A DNA stretch of 53,096 bases from Prochlorococcus sp. AG-347-K20 (GTDB lineage: Bacteria > Cyanobacteriota > Cyanobacteriia > PCC-6307 > Cyanobiaceae), in assembly GCA_003281315.1 (NCBI GenBank), contig QCCH01000010.1, forward strand, positions 1 to 53,096, written 5' to 3'. The notes beneath the pieces are model-generated. The model saw only the letters and a list, made by a program, of their open reading frames with translations, did no database searches and was not told where the DNA came from. The translations under genes were made by a program, and so were the position numbers. Positions within the stretch are counted from its first letter, which is position 1. Every line of letters starts with the position of its first letter. Of the stretch, positions 43,406-52,644 are shown piece after piece.

Positions 43406-44326
43406 ATTAATACCATCTACACTCTTTTTACAAATATTATCCCTTTTTTAATCTTTGGTTTTCTTCTGGGGAAAAAGAATCCAAAGATTTCAAAATATAT
43501 AGCAAGACCTCTAATAAGATTTGGTATTCCATTAAGTGTAATGGGTCTCCTATTAAAGGAAGGCATAGATATAAATCTAATTAAAAGTGCTTTTTTAGCA
43601 TTCTCTATAATTGGATTTTTAATAACTCTAATAAATATAATCCCAATATTTAAGAAGAGGCTTCCAAATTACACATTGCAGCTAGCAGGACTAATAGGTA
43701 ATACATCATTTCTTGGAATACCAATTGCGCTAGCTCTTCTTCCTTCAACAACTATAAATTTCACTATTGGATTTGATTTGGGAACAACACTTTTCGCTTG
43801 GATATTTGGACCTTTTTTTCTTCAGGGAAAATCTAACGGCAATAACATCCCAAACATCAAAGGACTATTAAATGCATTGATAAATAGCCCTGCATCAAGA
43901 GGGATTATTGGTGTACTTCTTGCATATCTTTTTCAAATAGATGAAATTTTAGGCAATTATCTTTGGATTCCTGCAAGAATAGTTATTGCTTTGGCAATAA
44001 TAATTGTGGGAACAAGACTTGGAATAATAACAAATCAAAATGAGAGGATTTTGGATATAAATGAAGAAATTAAATTTTCAATTTTATTAAAGTTATTTAT
44101 TCTTCCTTTTATTATTTTTTTAATATGCAAATTCTTAAATTTTAACTTCTATCAATCATCTGCAGTAATTCTTCAGGCAGCAACCCCAACCGCGATATCC
44201 ACAATATTAATGTCAGAAGCTTATGGTGTGAAACAAAAAATATCTTCAAAAATTCTTTTTACTACAACCTTAATTTCAATAATTACAATTCCTCTATTAA
44301 AAATGTTTATGAATTTATTTATTTAA
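43406..44326 (+). CDS. AEC-family permease, start codon unclear
   Basis: The auxin-efflux-carrier-type permease fold (ten helices) is evident, with NTSFLGIPIALALLP and AATPTAISTIL as conserved half-repeats. The first ATG (43541) is too late: the frame upstream encodes the missing first helix (TLFTNIIPFLIFGFLLGKKN, then PLIRFGIPLS) and is open back to a stop at 43382, but contains no ATG, GTG or TTG. ATT at 43406 would give 306 residues, the family length. Either a rare start is used, or the start has been lost. Substrate unknown, probably an organic acid. Confidence 0.75.
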   Translation: MNTIYTLFTNIIPFLIFGFLLGKKNPKISKYIARPLIRFGIPLSVMGLLLKEGIDINLIKSAFLAFSIIGFLITLINIIPIFKKRLPNYTLQLAGLIGNTSFLGIPIALALLPSTTINFTIGFDLGTTLFAWIFGPFFLQGKSNGNNIPNIKGLLNALINSPASRGIIGVLLAYLFQIDEILGNYLWIPARIVIALAIIIVGTRLGIITNQNERILDINEEIKFSILLKLFILPFIIFLICKFLNFNFYQSSAVILQAATPTAISTILMSEAYGVKQKISSKILFTTTLISIITIPLLKMFMNLFI

Positions 44327-44421
44327 GCAAGTTAGAGAGCAAAGTCCTAAAAGAGAGCATGATTAATGAATATTGTAAAGATTATATCCTGATAACTAAA
44401 TAATGTCTTAAGATTTAGATT

Positions 44422-44673
44422 ATGAAGTCAGCAAACCCTGAAAATGAATATATCCCTTTAGATCTTAGGATTTCTGTGAGGAAAGATACTTTAAGGCTTA
44501 TCTCAGAGTTGGCTCAAGATATGGGGATAAGCATTAATGAAGTTTTTAGTTTTTTAGCCGAAGATTCAGTCATAGATCTCGAATTAATGGAAGATTTAAA
44601 TAAAATTGATATCCCAAACAAGTGCAGCATTGATGATTTGAAAAATGCCCTTCTTAAAAAAAGACTTTGTTAA
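44422..44673 (+). CDS. small protein, ribbon-helix-helix-like
   Basis: 83 residues. A basic strand (PLDLRISVRKDTLRLIS) followed by two helices (ELAQDMGISINEVFSFLAED) resembles ribbon-helix-helix DNA-binding proteins, but the match is weak. Its stop overlaps the convergent glycosyltransferase stop by four bases. Confidence 0.5.
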   Translation: MKSANPENEYIPLDLRISVRKDTLRLISELAQDMGISINEVFSFLAEDSVIDLELMEDLNKIDIPNKCSIDDLKNALLKKRLC

Positions 44674-46475
44674 AATTTTTCAACTTTTCTATTTTCCCAG
44701 TCAGACTTATAACCACTTTTAACTAAAAATTTCGAATACTTGTTTAGATCACTTTTTTGAATTCGCCATAAATTATAAGTCCCAAATTTGCCCAATTTTT
44801 GATGATTAATTTTTGACCATTGCTGTCGGCGGGTAGAGTATTCATCTATCACGACCAATAGTGATTTGTATTCATAATCAGGTTGATCCTCATAATTCTC
44901 TCGCCTATCAGTATTTAGCCTTTCTGATAGATTAATTAATCCCTCTTCAGTGTTTGGTTCATAAAAAACTATTTGTCTCGAATAATAATGTAATGAAGGT
45001 TTTCTTATCCCGATCATTGCTAAAGTTTCCCCTCCCTCGCGAATATCTAATATTAATTTCGAGATATTCCTTAAAGGTAATTGCCTCGAAGTATCTGCTA
45101 ATTTTCTAATTGGAGACATCAAAAAGGATTGTCCAATTAAAAGTAAAATTTGAAGATAAAGAAGGATATTTCTGGATTTTAAAGAAAATAAAATTATTGC
45201 AAGAAGTGTAAATGAAGAGAAGAATAATTTGGCTCTAAAAATTATCCCAGAGCTTATTAGTTCAGATGCAAGATTAGGCATTTCGGGATCATTTATTGAA
45301 CTTAACCAATTATTTGAGAAAAAGAATGCCATTGACACGCCAAACAAAATTAAAATATTAAAAATCCATAAATATAGATAACTTTTACTTGAACTTTTTA
45401 AGTTTATAAAGCTATTACTAATTAAGATTGCCGCTGCTGGAATTGCTGGCAACCAATAGCTTGGTAGTTTCGTAGCAGAAAGGCTAAAAAAAATTAAAAC
45501 TGATGTTAACCAACATAGAGAATAGGTATAAAGTGTCTCAGTGACATTGCAACTCTCGTTTGAACTTTTCAAGAAATCCTTAAAGACTTTGAATATACCG
45601 TGATACAAAAAAGGAGTGAATGGTAATGAAGCCAATATCATTATGTAGAGAAAAAACCAGAATGGTTCCGCATGATTATTTACAACTGAGGTATATCTTT
45701 GAAAATTATGGTATCCAAAAAAATTGTCCCAAAAAGGCTTTCCCTCTTTTATGAGTTCTAATATGTACCACGGAACACTTATGAGTATTGTTATTAAAAA
45801 ACCTTTCTTTGGGTTTATCTTACGTAGCAACGTTTCCCAATTCTTCTGACTAAACAAGAAAGATGTAATAGTCAATAATGCCAGAACAAATGCAACAGGT
45901 CCTTTAGTTAAAATTGCAAAACCTAAAAATACCCACGCTGAAATACATTGGTCATTATTGTCACATGCCATTCTTCTCCAAAACAAAAGCAGACTTATCC
46001 CTAAGGTTCCAGTTAAAAGTGCATCACTCACAGCAGTTCTACTCCAAATGATTATTAATGGAGACAAAGCAAAGCCTAACGATGCAACTATGGGAGTGAG
46101 AAATTGCCTATCACTCTTCTGTGGCCAACAAAACAACGTATCTCCAATCATCAACATTAAAAATAATGAACCCAAAGCGGAAGGGAGTCTTGCTGAAAGT
46201 GTACCGAAACTATCCCAAATCTCGTTTTTCGGTAATGAGTAAAAAAAACCCATTAGCCAATATATTAATGGAGGCTTATCAAAGCGGAACATTCCATTGA
46301 CCTTTGGAGTTAACCAGTCACCAGATTCACTCATTGCTCTTGCAGCAGAAGCAAATAAAGGGGGCGTTTCATCCACCAGTCCAGTATTACCTAAACCTAA
46401 AATAAATATAATGATCCCAGAAATTAAAACTATTGTTGAATTTAAAAGCCTTTTTTTTGAGTTCAGAATAATCAT
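44670..46475 (-). CDS. ArnT/PMT-type membrane glycosyltransferase (GT39/GT83)
   Basis: 601 residues, about 12 membrane helices. The catalytic acidic pair in GLVDETPPLFASAA in the first periplasmic loop, then FDKPPLIYWLMGFFY, are hallmarks of polyprenyl-phosphate-sugar glycosyltransferases such as ArnT. It probably transfers a sugar to lipid A, glycans or proteins on the periplasmic side. It is followed, on the same strand and upstream, by a GT4 enzyme; both may serve envelope glycan synthesis. Confidence 0.88.
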   Translation of the reverse strand: MIILNSKKRLLNSTIVLISGIIIFILGLGNTGLVDETPPLFASAARAMSESGDWLTPKVNGMFRFDKPPLIYWLMGFFYSLPKNEIWDSFGTLSARLPSALGSLFLMLMIGDTLFCWPQKSDRQFLTPIVASLGFALSPLIIIWSRTAVSDALLTGTLGISLLLFWRRMACDNNDQCISAWVFLGFAILTKGPVAFVLALLTITSFLFSQKNWETLLRKINPKKGFLITILISVPWYILELIKEGKPFWDNFFGYHNFQRYTSVVNNHAEPFWFFLYIMILASLPFTPFLYHGIFKVFKDFLKSSNESCNVTETLYTYSLCWLTSVLIFFSLSATKLPSYWLPAIPAAAILISNSFINLKSSSKSYLYLWIFNILILFGVSMAFFFSNNWLSSINDPEMPNLASELISSGIIFRAKLFFSSFTLLAIILFSLKSRNILLYLQILLLIGQSFLMSPIRKLADTSRQLPLRNISKLILDIREGGETLAMIGIRKPSLHYYSRQIVFYEPNTEEGLINLSERLNTDRRENYEDQPDYEYKSLLVVIDEYSTRRQQWSKINHQKLGKFGTYNLWRIQKSDLNKYSKFLVKSGYKSDWENRKVEKF

Positions 46476-46489
46476 TTAATATGATAATT

Positions 46490-47566
46490 TTATTTATATT
46501 CGATGATTACCTTATTAAGCCAGTTCAGAACCCTACTAGCAAATATATCTGATGAGGCATTTTTTTCTACCCATTCTCTACAATTTTTGCGATTTATTTT
46601 TTTAATACACTCTACATAGTAAAGCATATTGTTTTTATCATCAGGGTTGGCTAGATACCCTGTTTGGCCATGCTGAATAATTTCACTAGGTCCTCCCCTT
46701 TTATAAGCTATAACTGGCACACCACAGGCCAAAGCTTCAACAACAACGTTCCCATATGCCTCATTCCATTTCGGAGTATTCAGCAACCCTCTGCATTTAC
46801 CAAGTTCTTTTTGTAATTTATCGGTTGATAAAAACCCCATCCAATCTATAGCACCTTGAGGGAATGATTTTTCTACCTTTGACGCATACATCTCATCTTC
46901 TATAAGTCCCCAAACTTTTAATTTTTCCCCAAGTTCATTTGCCACATAAACTGCATCCTCCAAACCCTTTTCCGGAGCTACTCTTCCAACCCATGCCAAG
47001 GGTCCCTTCACTGAATCTTGAAAAACATAATTATCTAAATTAAATCCATTACCAATAATTGTTGGTTTTTTTATGAATGGATAATCATTAGCTTGCATTT
47101 TTGAATGAAAAGCAAAATTATTTGGATATTTAGCATATACCTTGGAGATTAAATTATTAATTGCTGAACTCTCAGAACCCATACTAATAATATGTGCGAA
47201 GGGTACCTCTAAATTTAGAGTCATCCAAATTGGCAACCAATCATACGCCATATTCAGCAATACATCTGCATGTTTAGCGATATCTAATCCCTTTTCAAGC
47301 ATTCCTGCTAAAAGAGAATTGTCTGGAATAATCACGGGAGAATTGTAACTTTGATGCTGCCAGCTAATTTGATCTTCACCTTCCACAAAATATAATTTTG
47401 CTTTTACATTACTTTCATGTAACTTAGAATTTTTTGGAGCTATAACCTCAACAGAATGACCTAAAGAAATTAAACCTGACACTAAAGAATTTATAGTTAA
47501 TTCCACTCCGCCACCTTTGCCACTCCCTAAGAATCCTATCGGAGTACTAATCAAAACTATTCTCAT
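46490..47566 (-). CDS. GT4-family glycosyltransferase
   Basis: 358 residues, GT-B fold. N-terminal glycine loop GSGKGGGVE, donor-site motif AWVGRVAPEKGLEDA and the E-x7-E motif in NEAYGNVVVEALACGVPVIA. Cytoplasmic sugar transfer from a nucleotide sugar. It is 14 bp upstream of the GT39-like gene on the same strand, probably one operon. Confidence 0.9.
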   Translation of the reverse strand: MRIVLISTPIGFLGSGKGGGVELTINSLVSGLISLGHSVEVIAPKNSKLHESNVKAKLYFVEGEDQISWQHQSYNSPVIIPDNSLLAGMLEKGLDIAKHADVLLNMAYDWLPIWMTLNLEVPFAHIISMGSESSAINNLISKVYAKYPNNFAFHSKMQANDYPFIKKPTIIGNGFNLDNYVFQDSVKGPLAWVGRVAPEKGLEDAVYVANELGEKLKVWGLIEDEMYASKVEKSFPQGAIDWMGFLSTDKLQKELGKCRGLLNTPKWNEAYGNVVVEALACGVPVIAYKRGGPSEIIQHGQTGYLANPDDKNNMLYYVECIKKINRKNCREWVEKNASSDIFASRVLNWLNKVIIEYK

Positions 47567-47594
47567 TATAAGACTTCTTACACAAAGATTCTAA

Positions 47595-48536
47595 TTAAAT
47601 ACTAGTATCAGAAAATTTATTTTCCCATAAACTCTTTCTCTGGCTAACACAAAATACTGATATAAGAACAAAAACTACTCCTATCCACTGAACAACAGTA
47701 AGACGTTCGTCTAACCAAACACCTCCACTTAGAAGAGCAAATACAGGAGTTAAAAATGCAAGAGTACTAAATCCAGTTATTTCTTTATTATTAGCAAAGT
47801 AGAAAAACAATCCATACGCTATTGCTCCTCCAAAAATACTTGCAAATGAGATAAGTCCCCAATCAAATAGTGACCAATCTGGAATTATTTTGAAATTAGA
47901 TTGTAAGCAATGCTTAATAATTAAAGGCAAACTCCCTAAAACCATATGCCAACCTGTTACAGCAACTGGATCACTTTTTGTACAAGTGAATCTAATTAAA
48001 ATTGTTCCTAATGCCATAGCTAGAGAAGCTGCAAGCATCCAAAGTTCTCCAAAATTAAAAGCAACATCACTTACAGACTTATCAGACATCAACCACCAAT
48101 TTCCTAAAAATTCTTGTGGAACTCCTAGAAATATTATTCCTCCCAAGCCAAAAAGTAGACCTAACCATCCTATTGGATTAATTAAATTCCCAAAAATTGC
48201 CCTCGCTAAAATAGCTACCAAAAGGGGTTGAGAATCAATTAAGACAGAACCTAAACCTGCACCAGTTTTTTCAATCCCATAAGTTAAAAACAACTGAAAA
48301 AAGGTAGCATCGACAATCGTAAAAACCAAAAACCACTTCAAATCGCATTTGTAAATTTTTAAATCTCTTTTTAACAAATATGTTGTTATTAGAACAAGAA
48401 TCCCTGCAGGAAATAATCTTAAAGAAGCCACAAACTCTGGACCAGCACTAGATACTAAGGGAGTCATAGCCGCCATTGAAGTACCCCAAAGTGCAAAAGG
48501 GAGTATCATTAAAAACCAATTTAGGATTGAATTCAT
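47595..48536 (-). CDS. EamA/DMT-family transporter
   Basis: 313 residues, ten helices in two EamA repeats (GTSMAAMTPLVSSAGPEFVA in the first; LTPVFALLSGGVWLDERL in the second). Members export metabolites or amino acids; the substrate is not predictable. Divergent from sppA, 51 bp between. Confidence 0.87.
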   Translation of the reverse strand: MNSILNWFLMILPFALWGTSMAAMTPLVSSAGPEFVASLRLFPAGILVLITTYLLKRDLKIYKCDLKWFLVFTIVDATFFQLFLTYGIEKTGAGLGSVLIDSQPLLVAILARAIFGNLINPIGWLGLLFGLGGIIFLGVPQEFLGNWWLMSDKSVSDVAFNFGELWMLAASLAMALGTILIRFTCTKSDPVAVTGWHMVLGSLPLIIKHCLQSNFKIIPDWSLFDWGLISFASIFGGAIAYGLFFYFANNKEITGFSTLAFLTPVFALLSGGVWLDERLTVVQWIGVVFVLISVFCVSQRKSLWENKFSDTSI

Positions 48537-48587
48537 TAGGTCTGCTGATAATCTTTTTAAAGTAGTTTTTGAATTTACCTTAAAAGA

Positions 48588-49397
48588 ATGGTTTGGCCTT
48601 TTAGACGAAAGTCAAAAAAAAGAATGGCTCGTATAGTAATTGATGAGCCTATTACAAGTTCAACAAGAGTCTCTGTCCTTAAAGCTCTTAAACAAATTGA
48701 GGATAGAGAATTTCCTGCTTTAATTGTGAGAATTGATTCTCCAGGGGGTACTGTTGGGGATAGCCAAGAAATATACTCTGCTATTAAAAGACTAAAAGAT
48801 AAAGGATGTAAAGTCATTGCTAGTTTTGGGAACATCTCAGCATCAGGAGGTGTTTACATTGGTGTTGCATCTGACAAAATAGTTGCGAATCCAGGCACAA
48901 TTACAGGATCAATTGGTGTGATTATAAGAGGAAATAATTTATCTGAATTATTAGATAAAGTAGGCATTAAATTTGAAACAGTTAAAAGCGGTGTATTTAA
49001 GGATATACTTTCTCCTGATAAGCCATTAAGTGAGGAAGGAAGGAAATTGCTTCAAGGCCTTATTGATGAAAGCTATAAACAATTTACTGAAGCTGTTGCT
49101 GAGGGTAGAAATTTACCTGTTGAACAAGTAAGGAAATTTGCCGATGGAAGGATTTTCACTGGTACTCAAGCGAAAGAATTAGGGCTAGTTGATGAAGTTG
49201 GAGATGAATTTGTTGCAAGGGAACTTGCTGCAGAAATGGTTAATATTGATCCTAAAATTCAGCCCTTAACATTTGGAAAGAAAAAGAAAAAAATACTTGG
49301 ACTAATTCCTGGAAGTAGAATAATTGAAAAATCTTTCAATAATATCTTTTTTGAGTTTGACTCATCCAATAAAGTACTTTGGTTATATAAGCCTTAA
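48588..49397 (+). CDS. sppA: signal peptide peptidase SppA-type serine protease
   Basis: 269 residues, the short (67K-lacking) SppA form. Catalytic serine in NISASGGVYI and lysine in KSGVFKD; RIDSPGGTVG is the conserved strand. It has a basic N terminus (WPFRRKSKKRM) without a membrane helix, so it is probably soluble or peripheral. It would cut membrane-released signal peptides or, in cyanobacteria, antenna proteins. aroH follows after 6 bp. Confidence 0.93.
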   Translation: MVWPFRRKSKKRMARIVIDEPITSSTRVSVLKALKQIEDREFPALIVRIDSPGGTVGDSQEIYSAIKRLKDKGCKVIASFGNISASGGVYIGVASDKIVANPGTITGSIGVIIRGNNLSELLDKVGIKFETVKSGVFKDILSPDKPLSEEGRKLLQGLIDESYKQFTEAVAEGRNLPVEQVRKFADGRIFTGTQAKELGLVDEVGDEFVARELAAEMVNIDPKIQPLTFGKKKKKILGLIPGSRIIEKSFNNIFFEFDSSNKVLWLYKP

Positions 49398-49403
49398 ATA
49401 GAT

Positions 49404-49787
49404 GTGTCTGAAAAAATGAAAGATGATCATAAAATCACATTTATTCGTGGAGCTACAACAGCATCTGGTAATTCTATTAGGGAAATAGAAGTTGCTGTAG
49501 CGGAATTGATTGATGAATTAATTTCACGCAACAATCTGATTAAGACGAACATATTATCTATTACATTCACCGCAACAAAGGATTTAGATGCATGTTTTCC
49601 TGCTTCAATTGCAAGAAAATTTAATGGACTTGATTCAGTAGCGTTTTTAGACTGCCAACAAATGTACGTATCCAATGATGTTGATTTTTGTATAAGAATA
49701 ATGGCTCAAGTTTTATTGCCACCAACTAATCAAATAAAACATCCTTATTTGAGAGGGGCTGCAAAATTAAGGGCAGATAGATGTTAA
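49404..49787 (+). CDS. aroH: chorismate mutase, AroH type
   Basis: 127 residues from GTG. The fold is AroH-like: FIRGATTASGNS with the active-site arginine, SITFTATKDLDACFPA, and YLRGAAKLRADR. It converts chorismate to prephenate for phenylalanine and tyrosine. Close to sppA (6 bp), probably co-transcribed. Confidence 0.93.
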   Translation: MSEKMKDDHKITFIRGATTASGNSIREIEVAVAELIDELISRNNLIKTNILSITFTATKDLDACFPASIARKFNGLDSVAFLDCQQMYVSNDVDFCIRIMAQVLLPPTNQIKHPYLRGAAKLRADRC

Positions 49788-49858
49788 TCTTAGTGAAATA
49801 ATTTTTCCACTTTAAATTTGAATTGCACGTACTCAACCCTTAAAATTCCATTCCCTCA

Positions 49859-50437
49859 ATGTTAAAAATTACAAAAAAACTTATTTTGAATCTTAAAATT
49901 TTAAGACTTTTTATTATTCCCACAATTTTAGTTTCAACTCCTTTTTTTAATAACATGCAAGATGTTAAAGCAGGGTTAGAATTTCAGTGGGATCAAAACT
50001 CTAGTTTTAGACGATTGAAATGGTTCCAAAAAGAAAATAAAAGGAAATTTAGAAATACTATATATTTTTTCTTTAGGCCATCTGATAGAAGAACTGATCT
50101 CTTAAAAATTAATCTAGCAATCCCCAAAACCTTTAAATCCTCTTTAAAAAACGAAAAAATTAGTTTTTGTAAAGTAAGAATAGGGGGTTTTGACAATAGA
50201 ACAAAATGCTTAGAAAACATTCCAGCTGATATCGAAATCAATACTGATGAATCAGGCTTACGTTCATTAGATATTTACCCTTACAGCCCAATCCCATCTA
50301 ATAAAGATAGTTTTGCAATTGTCTTAAAAGTCTTTAATCCAAAGAGATCAGGTTTGTATCAATTTCATTCATATGGGCAGCCAAAAGGAAAATCATTTTC
50401 AAGTTATTTAGGAAGCTGGACTTTAGTGATCGATTAA
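49859..50437 (+). CDS. DUF2808-family exported protein
   Basis: 192 residues. Hydrophobic segment at about 14-29 acts as signal or anchor. AIPKTFKSSLKNEKISFCKV, IPADIEIN and the GLYQFHSYGQP region correspond to DUF2808, a family confined to cyanobacteria. Function unknown. It precedes rpmH on the same strand. Confidence 0.7.
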   Translation: MLKITKKLILNLKILRLFIIPTILVSTPFFNNMQDVKAGLEFQWDQNSSFRRLKWFQKENKRKFRNTIYFFFRPSDRRTDLLKINLAIPKTFKSSLKNEKISFCKVRIGGFDNRTKCLENIPADIEINTDESGLRSLDIYPYSPIPSNKDSFAIVLKVFNPKRSGLYQFHSYGQPKGKSFSSYLGSWTLVID

Positions 50438-50467
50438 ATGATAAATTAAATAAGGATAATTAAACAA

Positions 50468-50605
50468 ATGACTAAAAGAACTTTTGGCGGAACTTCAAGA
50501 AAAAGAAAACGTGTATCTGGTTTCAGAGTAAGAATGCGTTCTCATACTGGTAGAAGAGTTATTAAAAGCAGAAGACAAAAAGGTAGAGAAAGAATAGCTG
50601 TATAA
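50468..50605 (+). CDS. rpmH: 50S ribosomal protein L34
   Basis: 45 residues, [20 protein letters not shown] then [18 protein letters not shown]: the basic, nearly invariant L34. First gene of the conserved rpmH-rnpA-yidC cluster. Twelve bases to rnpA. Confidence 0.97.
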
Positions 50606-50617
50606 CTTCCAATTTAA

Positions 50618-51004
50618 ATGGCCTTACCTAAAGATATGCGTTTAAAAGGTTATAGAACTTTTAATTACATTCATAAAAATTCCACAACATATCATGGAAA
50701 TTTAATGACTTTTAAAGTTGCAAGATCAAATCCAGAAATTCTCTTAACCCATAAACTCACTAATACTCCAAACAATTTTAGAGTTGCAATAGCTATTAGT
50801 AAAAAGGTCTCAAAAAAAGCTGTAGAAAGAAATAAATTAAAAAGAATCCTTCAAGAGTGGTTAATAAAAAACATTCAAAAAATTAATAACCACAAACCAT
50901 ATTGGTTACTTGTTAACCTTAAATTTGGAGATTTCTGCAATGATAAAAGCAGACTTTTGGAAGAATTTCAAAACTTAATGTTCAAATCTCGTCTAATCAA
51001 ATGA
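50618..51004 (+). CDS. rnpA: ribonuclease P protein component
   Basis: 128 residues. The RNA-binding helix VSKKAVERNKLKRIL contains the RNR-like family signature (here RNK), preceded by RVAIAISKK. It assists the RNase P RNA in tRNA 5' processing. Overlaps the next gene by ATGA. Confidence 0.95.
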   Translation: MALPKDMRLKGYRTFNYIHKNSTTYHGNLMTFKVARSNPEILLTHKLTNTPNNFRVAIAISKKVSKKAVERNKLKRILQEWLIKNIQKINNHKPYWLLVNLKFGDFCNDKSRLLEEFQNLMFKSRLIK

Positions 51005-51414
51005 TTAACATGAATGAAGAAACCTTCTATGAAGGTGGTCCCGCAAAAAGTGATTTAATAATAAATCTACTTGCAGGTATAACAATTCTTGGATTACCAT
51101 TTACCTTTGCCGCAATAGTTAGAGCATTGTGGTTGAGATATAAAATTACAAACAAAAGAATTACAATTGATGGCGGATGGTTTGGTAAAAACAAAACACA
51201 AGTTTCATTAAGTAACATAGAAGAAATCAGATCAATTCCAAGAGGTTTTGGATCATATGGTGATATGGTTCTTATCCTTAATGACGGATCAAAAGTTGAA
51301 ATGAAATCATTACCTTTATTCAGAGAAAAGCAAAAATTTATTGAAGAAAATATAAATAAAAGATCACAAATTCCAAATCTCAACGAGGTAGAGGGATTTG
51401 CTACTAAATCCTAA
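51001..51414 (+). CDS. membrane protein with bacterial PH domain
   Basis: 137 residues. One or two N-terminal helices (about 18-45) are followed by a PH-like domain (YKITNKRITIDGGWFGKNKT, then GSYGDMVLILNDGSK). It is regularly found between rnpA and yidC in cyanobacteria and may assist membrane-protein insertion; that role is inferred from context only. Confidence 0.75.
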   Translation: MINMNEETFYEGGPAKSDLIINLLAGITILGLPFTFAAIVRALWLRYKITNKRITIDGGWFGKNKTQVSLSNIEEIRSIPRGFGSYGDMVLILNDGSKVEMKSLPLFREKQKFIEENINKRSQIPNLNEVEGFATKS

Positions 51415-51486
51415 ATAAATTAATTACAAAAAACTTATTTTCCTGTAAAATAAAATGTCTAATAAAATTACTCTCTTTTTAATATC

Positions 51487-52629
51487 GTGATAGGGTTCAT
51501 CTCTGAAAAATTACTTATCCCTATTCTAGATTTTTTCTACGGTTTAGTACCCAGTTATGGATTAGCGATTGTTGCATTGACAGTCGTAATCAGAATTGCA
51601 CTTTTCCCTCTTAGCGCTGGTTCCATTAGAAGCGCAAGAAGAATGAAAATTGCTCAACCAGTAATGCAAAAAAGGCAAGCTGAAATAAAATCTAAGTTTT
51701 CAGGTGATCCAAAGAAACAGCAAGAAGAACTTGGAAAATTAATGAATGAGTTTGGCAGTCCCCTAGCAGGTTGCCTTCCATTGATTATACAAATGCCTGT
51801 GCTATTTGCATTATTTGCAACCCTAAGGGGATCTCCATTTGCTGATGTTCCCTACAACATAAATCTAAAGGTAGTTCCACAGGATCAAGTAGCAGCAATT
51901 GATCCAAAACCTTATAAATCCCCAAGACACTCTATATTCATTACAGAAAAATCACATTTTCCTGTAGTAGCAACAATCCCTAATGGAACAAAATTAGGAA
52001 CAGAAGAATCCATAAAAATAAATCTACAAACAACAAATGGTAATAGCTATTCGGAAGTTTTATCTAAATACGACAATGGATCAAAATTTCTACCTACTTG
52101 GAAGGTTTCTAAAGGATCCGAAAATCTTAAGGTTTCCCAGGACGGAACAGTAACAGCAATTAAACCAGGTGATGCGACAATCGAGGCTAAAATCCCAGGC
52201 CTAGCTGCCAAAAGTGGGTTTTTATTTATTAAAGCTCTTGGTCAAGTTGGTTTTTATGTGGACGGGTCAATTAATTGGGATATTGCTGCATTAGTAGGTG
52301 CCTTTGGATTAACCCTACTTCTCTCTCAAGTTTTATCTAGTCAAGGGATGCCTGCAAATCCACAGCAATCAACTGCAAACAAAATTACACCAGTAATGAT
52401 TACTGGAATGTTTCTGTTTTTTCCACTACCTGCAGGAGTTTTACTATATATGGTTGTTGCTAATATTTTCCAAGCATTTCAGACTTTTCTGCTTAATAAA
52501 GAAGCTCTTCCTGAGAATTTACAGAAAATTTTGGATCAACAATTATTAGCCAAAAATGAAGTAATAACAACTTCTGCTTCAACGATCTCAGATAAAAGAT
52601 TACCTTTTGAACCTAATAGTAAAAAATAG
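51487..52629 (+). CDS. yidC: YidC/Oxa1/Alb3 membrane protein insertase with an Ig-like insert
   Basis: 380 residues from GTG. The insertase core is clear: [20 protein letters not shown], a cytoplasmic coiled region with [31 protein letters not shown], and late helices from about 260. Between helices two and three (about residues 120-255) lies a large extra-cytoplasmic insert whose second half ([36 protein letters not shown]) reads as a bacterial Ig-like group 2 (BIG2) domain. It inserts membrane proteins, including photosystem subunits, into plasma and thylakoid membranes. Confidence 0.93.
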   Translation: MIGFISEKLLIPILDFFYGLVPSYGLAIVALTVVIRIALFPLSAGSIRSARRMKIAQPVMQKRQAEIKSKFSGDPKKQQEELGKLMNEFGSPLAGCLPLIIQMPVLFALFATLRGSPFADVPYNINLKVVPQDQVAAIDPKPYKSPRHSIFITEKSHFPVVATIPNGTKLGTEESIKINLQTTNGNSYSEVLSKYDNGSKFLPTWKVSKGSENLKVSQDGTVTAIKPGDATIEAKIPGLAAKSGFLFIKALGQVGFYVDGSINWDIAALVGAFGLTLLLSQVLSSQGMPANPQQSTANKITPVMITGMFLFFPLPAGVLLYMVVANIFQAFQTFLLNKEALPENLQKILDQQLLAKNEVITTSASTISDKRLPFEPNSKK

Positions 52630-52644
52630 TCTGAAGCTTACATA

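Noticed and set aside
47890..48231. 113-codon plus-strand frame opposite the EamA transporter
   Set aside because: Shadow of a ten-helix membrane protein gene; basic, proline-rich translation with no recognisable domain.
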